A DNA stretch of 64,000 nt from Sorex araneus (taxonomy: Eukaryota; Chordata; Mammalia; Eulipotyphla; Soricidae). The notes under the pieces are model-generated. The model was not told the DNA's origin and did not search any database. It worked only from the letters and a program-made list of their open reading frames with translations. This document shows positions 52,409 to 64,000 of the stretch, in pieces (positions within the stretch are counted from its first letter, which is position 1; each line of letters begins with the position of its first letter). Location of the stretch: contig NC_073312.1 in the NCBI RefSeq assembly GCF_027595985.1, positions 6,246,174 through 6,310,173 of the forward strand. Direction: 5' to 3'. The position numbers were made by a program, and so were the translations under genes.

Positions 52409-53514
52409 CCTGTCCCCCATCTTGCCTCTGTGGCAGGCATTGGCCTAGTGTTCCTTCTCTGACTGATTACCCAACCCCTGCCTCAGTGTCAAGCTTCCTA
52501 CTGGCCAGTTCTTCTGCTCTTTGTTCCTGTTGCCACTGGGCATTGGTATCACCTGTGAGGTTTCTTTATATCCCACGTATGAGAGAACATCCTGAATCCG
52601 TTCCTCTCCCTCCGGCTGGTGTCTCTGAACATGATACTCTCCAGATCCGTCCACATGGCAGCAAGTTACACGACTTTATCTTTTCTTGGGGCCAAGTGGG
52701 ATTCTATTGTGCATCTGTACCATGGCTTCTTTATCCAGTCACCTGTTTGTGGGCATTTGGGTGGTTTCCATATTTATGGCATATAGTGCTACAGTGAACA
52801 TAGAAGTGCAGATGTCTCTTCCGGACTGTGCTTTTGGGTCCTTGGGCTATATTCAGAGGATTGGAATTGCTGGGTCATATCGCAGTTCAATTCCTAGTTT
52901 TCTTGAGGAATGTTCATATTTTCTTCAAGAAGCTAGACCGGTCGACATTCCCACCAGCAGTAAATGAGGGTTCCTTCCCCCCTACATCCTCACCAACAAC
53001 ATTAATTATTGTTATTTTTGATAAGCGCCAGCCTCTGTGGTGGGAGGTGATAGCTCTTTGTTGCTTTGATTTGCATCTCCCTGATCATTAGTCATGTAGA
53101 GCATGTTTTCATATGCTTTTCGGCCATTTGTATTTCTTCCTTGAAGAAGTTCCTGTTCATCTCTTTTTTTTTCTCTTTTTTGATAGGGCTGAATTTTTTT
53201 TTCTTGTAGTGTTCTACCAGTGCTTTATATATCTTGGATACAAACCCTTTGTCGGATGAGTGGTGGACAAATAATTTCCCCCAGTCTGTGAGCTGTCTTT
53301 ATTCTGGTCACCATTTCCCTTGAGATTCAGAAGTTTCCTAGTTTAATGTAGCCCCATGTTTATCTTGCCTTCTACTTGCTTGGTCAGTGGTGTTTTATCC
53401 TTAATGATGCCTTGAGCTTTAATATCATGGAGAGTTCTGCCTATATTTTCCTCTCTCTATGTTACATATGAATTCAGGTCTGATGTTGAAGTCTTTAATC
53501 CATTTTGATTTGGC

Positions 53515-53704
53515 GGTTTTTTTTTTTTTTTTTTTTTGCTTTTTGGGTCACACTCGGAGATGCTCAGGGGTTACTCCTGGCTCATGCACTCAGGAATTAC
53601 TCCTGGCAGTGCTTGGGGGGACCATATGGGATGCCGGGGATTGAACCCGGGTCGGCCGGGTGCAAGGCAAACGCCCTACCCGCTGTGCTATCGCTCCGGC
53701 CCCC
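53515..53704 (-). mobile_element. Young type-1 SINE inside LINE-1
   Basis: Flanked by TTGATTTGGC at 53,505-53,514 and 53,705-53,714. Removing it restores the LINE-1 alignment. Confidence 0.95.
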
Positions 53705-53852
53705 TTGATTTGGCATTTTTTGCAAGTGGAAGTCTGAGTTCATTTTAAAAATGTGCGGCCAACAAATTTTTCCAGCACCACTTGTTGAAGAGGCTTTACT
53801 TACTCCGCTTCATATTTTTTTTGCTCCTTAGAGGGTCTTATTTGCACGTTGG

Positions 53853-53907
53853 ATATATATATATATATATATATATATATCCAATTATATATATATATAT
53901 AATTGGA
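53853..53907. repeat. AT-rich palindrome
   Basis: GGATATATAT...ATATCC (53,853-53,882) is followed at once by CCAATTATATATAT...TATAATTGG. Both arms are self-complementary, so cruciform or hairpin formation is expected. Such tracts are unstable in cloning and sequencing. Confidence 0.9.
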
Positions 53908-55550
53908 ATCAGAAAGTAGTGAGTAGTAATGAGCCTCCAACTTAGGCCCCAGTATTGCTTAACGTTCTGGAAATTATATCTTTACATACTCCTATGTTGA
54001 AAATGGTTCACTATGCAGTAACCAATATATTAAATGATTTCTAAGACCAGAAAAAAAAAACATATTTTTTTGCTCCTTTACCAAAATTTAACTGAACTGA
54101 CTATATACTTGATGCTGCCTGTTTTTTCTATTCTGTTCCACTGAGTGAGGGTCTGTCCTTACTCTAGTACCCAGCTATTTGAACCACTGTACAGTGTGAA
54201 GCTGGGGGAAATGGTTTTTTCCATCTTCTTTTCCTGAACATTGCTTTGGATACTTGGGAATTGGGGTTAGTGGGTGTGTTTTATTGTTTTATATAAATCT
54301 CAGTACTTGACCTATTTATTTGAAAATTTGTCATGGGTATCTTTACAGGAACTGCATTGAATATAATGCTTTGTGGAGTATTGCCATTTTGATTATGTGA
54401 ATCTCCCAGTTCACGAACAGGGAATGTGTTTGCATTTCCTTGTGTCCACTTTTATTTCCTGAAGTAGTGTTTTGTAGTTTTCTTTGCATAGATCTTTAAC
54501 CCCTTTGGTTAAGCTGGTTCCTAGGTATTTGATTTTATGAGGCACAATTGTGGATGGGATTTTAAAAAATATCTCTTACATTTCATTATTTTCATATAGG
54601 AAAGTCATGGACTTTTGCATGTTAATTTTGTAGCCTGCCACTTTACTATACAAATCTATTCTAGAAATTTTCTTGTAGAGTCCTAAGGGATTTCTAGATA
54701 TAGTATCAGGCCATCTGCAAATAGTGAGTGCTTAACCTTTTCCTTTCCTATCTGGATGCTCTTAATATCTTTTTCTTACCTTATTGCTATGGCAAGTACT
54801 TCCAATTCTATAGTGAATAGAATTGTGAGAGTGGGCAGCCTGGTCTTGTGCCCGACACTAAGGGGTGTAAGCTTCTTTTGCAGGTACCATTCTTGTTCTG
54901 GTTTTCTAAGGGAGAAGCTTAGATGACTCACTTTGAGTCGATGTGGTCAGTGCCAGAAATTTCCTTCCAAGTCCTGCTTTGGTCATGTCCCACAAATTTT
55001 GATGTTAGATTTTTCATTTAGTTCAAAGTTTCTCTAAAAAACGTCTTGATCTAAGTGTTGCTTGGAAGGATGTTGCCTAGGGCCAGAGAGAAAACTCCGT
55101 GGGCTTCTCACACACAGGGGCCCCTGAGCACAGAGCAGGTTGATTTCCGAGCCTACTGCTAAGCATAGCCACCAAAAAAGAAGTGCTGTTCACTCGACAA
55201 GTATTTTAGAATTCTCCAGCTTTTATTCTGTTCCTGATTTCTAGCATCATTCCATTGTAGCCTGAGAGCATACTTTCTTTGAAATTTATGTTTTTCTGAG
55301 CCAGGATATGTCCTATTTTGGTAGAAGCTCTGTGTGTGCTTGAGAAGAGTGTTTTGCTGCCATTGGATGGGGTTTCTTGATGTCAGATTCTAGTGGATTG
55401 GTGATGTTGGATTTAATTTATATTCCGAGTGAGTTTTTTTTTCTGTTGGATCTGCCAATTTTTCACAGATGAGTATTGACACCTTTGGTGGAAAGGGGAA
55501 TTCCTCCATTTCTCTCTTGCAGCTCTATCAGTTTTACCTCACATATTTTG

Positions 55551-55790
55551 TCACTGTCACTGTCATCCCATTGCTCATTGATTTGCTCGAGTGGGCACCA
55601 GTAACATCTCCATGGTGAGACTTGTTGTTACTCTTTTTGGCATATACACCATGGGTAGCTTGCCAGGCTCTGCCATGTGGGCGAGATACTCTTGGTAGCT
55701 TGCTGGGCTCTCTGAGAGGGACAGAGGAATTGAACCCAGGCCAGCCGTGTGCAAGGCAAACGCCCTACCCGCTGTGCTATCGCTCCAGCC
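55551..55790 (-). mobile_element. Type-2 SINE, antisense, full length
   Basis: Reads, in this orientation, from GTCATCCCATTGCTCATTG through GCTTGCCAGGCTCTGCC and GAATTGAACCCAGGCC to CGCTATCG-like GCTATCGCTCCAGCC. It contains both the shared tRNA-like head and the complete type-2 body. It sits inside LINE-1 sequence. Confidence 0.92.
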
Positions 55791-55930
55791 ACATTAAGGA
55801 GTATGTCTTTATCATTATGTAATTCTTCTCTTTAATCCCTTTTGGTGGTTTTTGGGGTGTCAGGGATCAAACCTGGGTCAGTGGCATGCCAAGTGTGTGC
55901 CTTACCCATAAAACCATCACTCTGGCGTTG
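55791..55930 (-). mobile_element. LINE-1 remnant and antisense SINE fragment
   Basis: ATCATTATGTAATTCTTCTC continues the antisense ORF2 pattern to about 55,850. 55,850-55,927 is a partial SINE head in antisense (CAAACCTGGGTCAG ... CATCACTCTGGC). Confidence 0.6.
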
Positions 55931-56260
55931 CAATTCCTCTATACCCAATTGTCCTTGCACTGGTTGATCTTGCTTGGAATTTATGTAACTCTTTCAGCTT
56001 TCTTTGAAAGTGTAGCAGTAGTTATTTTTTCTAGGTTTTTCCTAGATGACATCTCTCCCATTGATAATTAAAGTGATCATTGATATAATAAAATAAGCAT
56101 CTCTACTTGTTTCTGTTGTTCTTTTTTCGCCATCTTCTACTTTTACTACTGTCCCTCATTGTAAACATTTTATAATTCAAATTTCCCCCTCTGAGCCTAA
56201 CGGTTATATATTTTTCCCTCTCGAAAGACTGTCTTTGAATTGATATTGTTCAGTTCTATT
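55930..56260. other. Intergenic, A/T-rich, possibly more LINE-1
   Basis: No coding signature. The low GC and T-rich wording match the antisense LINE-1 on the left, but I cannot align it with confidence. Confidence 0.35.
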
Positions 56261-56277
56261 TAATCCAGGTTCTCTTT

Positions 56278-56453
56278 TTTTTTTTTTTTGCTTTTTGGGT
56301 CACACCTGGCAATGCACAGGGGCTACTCCTGGCTTTGCACTCAGGAATTACTCCTGGCGGTGCTCAGGGGACCATATGGGATGCTGGGGATCGAACCTGG
56401 GTCAGCTGCGTGCAAGTCAAGCGCCCTCCCCCCTGTGCTATCACTCCAGCCCC
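56278..56453 (-). mobile_element. Young type-1 SINE with 17-bp target-site duplication
   Basis: Flanked by TAATCCAGGTTCTCTTT at 56,261-56,277 and 56,454-56,470. Confidence 0.96.
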
Positions 56454-56635
56454 TAATCCAGGTTCTCTTTCAAATAGCATGATCCCCTTCACAGGTGATG
56501 CAAGCAGATTGAGTATTCCCGGTTCCTCTCTCCCAACCCAACTATTGTTGCTGCCTTTCATTTCCCTCATCTGCAAACTAGACTCTATAAAACTTGTGAT
56601 TATCATTTGGACCATCTGTCAGATATTACTGCTTT

Positions 56636-56852
56636 GTTTTGGAGCCATGCCCGGCCATGCTCAGGGCTTACTTCTGGCTCTGTGCTCAGGGGTCACTTCT
56701 GGCGGTGCTGGGGGAGGTACCGGGTGCCGGGCTGGCTGTGTGCACACCCCGCACCTTACCCACCGTCCCACCTTACCCACCGTCCCACCTTACCCACCGT
56801 CCCACCTTACCCACCGTCCCACCTTACCCACCGTCCCGCCTCTCCAGCCTCA
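56636..56852 (-). mobile_element. Antisense SINE containing a 17-bp minisatellite
   Basis: The body (GGAGCCATGCCCGGCCATGC to GTGCTGGGGGAGGTACC) is followed at 56,752-56,836 by five exact copies of CACCTTACCCACCGTCC and then CGCCTCTCCAGCC, the normal end. The repeated unit is the segment that reads once in other copies as CCTTACCC and the start of the A-box region. Confidence 0.93.
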
Positions 56853-56954
56853 GGAGCAGTTATTTTCAAAAATGTAAAATTTTACCTCCACTCTTTCTCT
56901 GCCCCTTTTTATGTTAACTTGGGAGTTACCTGGGTCCCCCCGGCCAAGCCTGGG

Positions 56955-57620
56955 CATGTGTGTAGGGGGCCCCTAGGGCCACACCCCGCAGTTTTCGGGC
57001 TTCTGGGTCTGTGCTTGGTGGTACTCAGGGGGACACTTGCAGTCCTGGGGAGAGAAACGGGGTTTCCCACACACAACAACATGGGTCTTAACCCCTGTAC
57101 TAGCTCTCTGGCCCCTGAGGTTTAATTTTGCTTGGTACAGAACTCTACTTTTTTTTTTTTTTTTTTTAATTTTCAGCTCTTTAAGCATTTCCCTTCCCTC
57201 CCTTCCTACTTACATGCTTGGGGGACGCCAGGGACCAATCCTGGGTCAGCCACGCGCAAGACAAGTGCCCTACCTGTTGTACCAAGGCTCTGGGGATAGA
57301 AACGGGGTTTCCCACACTTGCATGTTTTCTAAAACAGATGGGGTGGAATTCATATCCTGCTCCTCTGAAGAGTAAGGGCTGTTTTCCGTCTTTTCAATAT
57401 TTTCGTTTAACTCCAGTATGAACTCTTTAATTTTATTCTTTACCACTTTCCTTTTTGGGGGACGGGTGCACACCTGGCAATACTTAGGGCTGTTATGTCT
57501 GTCTCTGCACCCAGGAATTACTCCTGGTGGTGCTCGGAGGACCGTATGGGATGCTGGGGATCAAAGCTGAGTTGGCTGCATGCAAGGCAAGTGCCTTCTC
57601 CGCTGTGCTCTCTCCCTGGC
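56955..57620 (-). mobile_element. Old antisense SINE fragments
   Basis: 56,955-57,115, about 57,215-57,300 and 57,455-57,620. The phrase GGGATAGAAACGGGGTTTCCCACAC at about 57,293 also occurs near 57,052 (GAGAAACGGGGTTTCCCACAC), suggesting a local duplication. Confidence 0.6.
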
Positions 57621-57639
57621 CTGTTCATCACCTTTCCTC

Positions 57640-57765
57640 CCGGTTACAGTCTCTTCCAGGCTCTGTGATCCGGGGCAAGTTGCTGAACCTCTCTGCACTT
57701 TACTCCTTCGTGCAGGTACTGTGAGGACTGAGTCAATGCATGTTCCTAAGACTTTGGCCCTTCTC
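57640..57765 (+). mobile_element. MIR element, sense
   Basis: GGCAAGTTGCTGAACCTCTC, TGCACTTTACTCCTTCGTGC and ACTGTGAGGACTGAGTCAAT follow the MIR core order. It is an ancient mammalian SINE and unrelated to the shrew family. Confidence 0.7.
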
Positions 57766-58330
57766 ATTGTGGTGGAAGGTCAGTCTCGGACTGTTCTGGC
57801 TATGGCTGAGGCCCTAAAGACACAGAGGAGAAGCTGGAAAGGGCCGGAAAGGCCAAAAAGCTCCTGGGATTCTACTGTGGCCATTCCACACGTCTGTCCT
57901 TTTGGTTAAAGTGACAGATGGTCTGGGGAAAGACTAGGTAGGTTTACTATAGCGAGCAAAATGGGAGTGACTCCCCGCTCCTTGTGTGTGGGTCAAACCC
58001 AGGCCAGGTGAGTGGCCTGCCAGAGCCCCGTCCCCGTGATGAACAGAGCTGATGAAGCTCGTCTTAAACAGAGCACTGAGAGATGAGTAAGGGGTGGAGG
58101 CTCCAAAGGCCGTGCCCCTGAGAACTTCCTGCACTTAAGAGCATTTCTCATATGAGCACTTCTGAGTTTCAAAACCACTCAAGCCTGGTTGCATCAGACA
58201 GACCACTCGGCTGCTCAGCAACCTTGTCACCTGACCCAGGCAGAAATCCACCCTGGGGACCTTGTAAGCTTACTAGCTTCTTCAAGTTCCATGATCTTAT
58301 ATTTAAAATTTTCATTATTATTATTATTAT
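57766..58330. other. Intergenic sequence, no gene recognised
   Basis: No repeat or coding exon identified. If the ATE1 promoter also drives divergent transcription, as reported in mouse, transcripts would run leftward through here. Confidence 0.3.
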
Positions 58331-58512
58331 GATTATTTTTGGCTTTGGAGGCACACCCAGTGATGCTCAGGGGCCACTCCTGGCTCTGCACTCAGGAATC
58401 ACTCCAGGCGGTGCTGGGGGGGTGGGGGAGCTGCGTGGGATGCATGGGCTCAAACCTGGGTCTGCTGTGTGCAAGGCAAGCACCCTACCCACTGTGCTAT
58501 CACTCTGCCCCC
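58331..58512 (-). mobile_element. Antisense type-1 SINE, moderately old
   Basis: Starts after a (TTA)n tract with GGCTTTGGAGGCACACCCAG and ends CACTCTGCCCC. Contains a G-rich expansion GGGGGGGTGGGGGAG. Confidence 0.85.
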
Positions 58513-58655
58513 CACCCAGCTTTTACATTTTTAGGTACTTTAAAAAGATAATCAGCTTTAGTGTTGTCTAGGAAATATAAAAGGCACAAGAAGCATTTTA
58601 AAAAATTCCTTTTTAAGTAAAAATTTTATTGAGTTACTATGTTTATGGTAGTGAA

Positions 58656-58889
58656 CTGGAGCTATAGCACAGCGGGTGTTTGCCCTGCGTGTGGCTGACC
58701 TGGGTTCGATTCCTCAGTCCCTTTCGGAGAGCCCGGCAAGCTACTGAGAGTATCCCACCCGCACGGCAGAGCCTGGCAAGCTACGCGTGGCATATTCGAT
58801 ATTCCCAAAACAGTAACAGCAAGTCTCAGTGGAGAAGTTACTGGTGCCTCCTCGAGCAGACCTATGAACACAGGGACGACAGTGCTACC
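58656..58889 (+). mobile_element. Type-2 SINE, sense
   Basis: Head CTGGAGCTATAGCACAGCGG (with a short deletion before GTTTGCCCTG), B box GGGTTCGATTCC, type-2 body and end GACGACAGTGCTACCA. Confidence 0.9.
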
Positions 58890-58934
58890 AAGTTTATAAT
58901 GCTACCAAATTTTAGGAGAAGGGAACCTTTTTGG

Positions 58935-59460
58935 GGTGGAGGGCATCACACCAGGCTTTGCTCAAGGCTTACTCCTAACACCGTGCTCAGGGCCCACTCC
59001 TAGGATGTCTCCAAGACGGTGTTGGGCATAGAACCCAGGTCAGCGGCCTGCGAGAGCCTTACCGGCTGCGCTATCCACTGCCCCAATAAAAAACTTGGCT
59101 TCTGTACTGCGCCTCTTCCGTGAGACAGTGCTCTGAGTGCCTGCCTGCGTGCCCCTCCTCCCCGCCAATCACCAGGTGTAGCCCTGGTGGCCACCACCAC
59201 CACCACTGGCCAGGGCAGCCCTAGCGCACTGGTCAGTCAGGCCTGCAGAGCCCAGGGGCCGTCAGGAGCTAGCGCCGCCCCCACTAACACAGTGACCCCA
59301 GAGGCTCAGGCCCGGGCTGCAAGCAGCCTAGGGAAATCATTAGTTGGTCTGCACGGTTTAAAATTCATTTTCTTTTTTTGGGCCACACCTGCTGGCGTTC
59401 GGGGCAGCTCTGGGCTTAGGGCTCAGTGCTGGCGGGGCTCCAGGGAGCCTAGGGGGTGCG
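58935..59460 (-). mobile_element. Old antisense SINE fragments before ATE1
   Basis: 58,935-59,085 and 59,375-59,460 keep a few antisense body words (GGGCCACACCTGCTGGCG). Sequence between has no gene. Confidence 0.5.
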
Positions 59461-59581
59461 AGGGAGGGAACACGCAGGAAAATCCCTGGCTCGGGCCCTA
59501 CAGGGAAAAAGCGCTTCCAGGGCGGGGGATGCAGCCCGGAGGCAGCGCGAGCGTCCGGCCGCGCCAACCACAGCGAACTAG

Positions 59582-64000
<4,419 letters not shown>

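Larger units (their letters stand above)
52430..55550 (-). mobile_element. Long antisense LINE-1 (3' UTR and ORF2), inactive
   Basis: About 3 kb follows the reverse complement of LINE-1 from its 3' end into ORF2: GATCCGTCCACATGGCAGC, CCAGTCACCTGTTTGTGGGC, CCCTTTGTCGGATGAGTGG, AAGTCTTTAATCCATTTTG, CCAGCACCACTTGTTGAAG, CTATTCTGTTCCACTGAG and CCATCTGCAAATAGTGAG. It is interrupted by a SINE (53,515-53,704), an AT palindrome (53,853-53,907) and a degraded SINE-like bit near 55,080-55,190. No open frame of useful length survives on the minus strand, so it cannot move. Confidence 0.85.

Noticed and set aside
52686-53091. Frames with hydrophobic, membrane-like sequence near 52.7-53.1 kb
   Set aside because: They read the wrong strand of a LINE-1 ORF2 end. 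The U-rich antisense gives Leu/Phe-rich translations.

Overview
The window is nuclear DNA from a placental mammal, most likely a shrew (Soricidae, probably Sorex). The inference rests on two things: split, vertebrate-type genes with GT-AG introns in the human 10q26 order (NSMCE4A then ATE1, same strand), and a very dense tRNA-derived SINE family of a kind I associate with shrews. There are no bacterial, phage or organellar features. Most of the ORFs are shadows of GC-rich DNA, microsatellites and SINEs.

Layout. Positions 1-28,260 are intergenic. They hold LINE-1 3' ends, many SINEs, a (GGAA)n microsatellite, a 22-bp minisatellite, a 1.35-kb polypurine array with a higher-order repeat, a GC-rich stretch at about 3.9-6.6 kb, and a possible antisense retroviral LTR at about 20.6-21.0 kb. 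I found no coding exon of TACC2, the expected divergent neighbour. From 28,380 to 30,130 there is a CpG-rich promoter region with a GC-rich degenerate minisatellite. NSMCE4A, the kleisin of the SMC5/6 complex, runs on the + strand. Its ten coding exons lie between 29,445 and 45,151, join in frame and encode 384 residues. A spliced 3' UTR exon is likely at 47,067 with ATTAAA at 47,126. Positions 47,150-59,400 are intergenic, with a compound TG array at 48.2 kb and a large antisense LINE-1 (about 51.2-55.9 kb) pierced by SINEs. From about 59,440 the ATE1 CpG island begins. It carries two alternative first coding exons (59,723-59,807 and 60,032-60,122), each in phase with the shared exon 2 (61,785-61,848). 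The rest of ATE1 lies beyond the window.

Function. NSMCE4A acts in chromosome maintenance and DNA repair. ATE1 encodes the arginyl-tRNA transferase of the Arg/N-degron pathway. They are neighbours by conserved synteny, not an operon. The more unusual material is in the repeats: SINE families that share a tRNA-like head but have different bodies, SINEs that hatched minisatellites inside themselves, SINE-in-SINE insertions with clean target-site duplications, inverted SINE pairs around short exons, and tandem arrays with higher-order structure. I see no convincing new protein-coding system.
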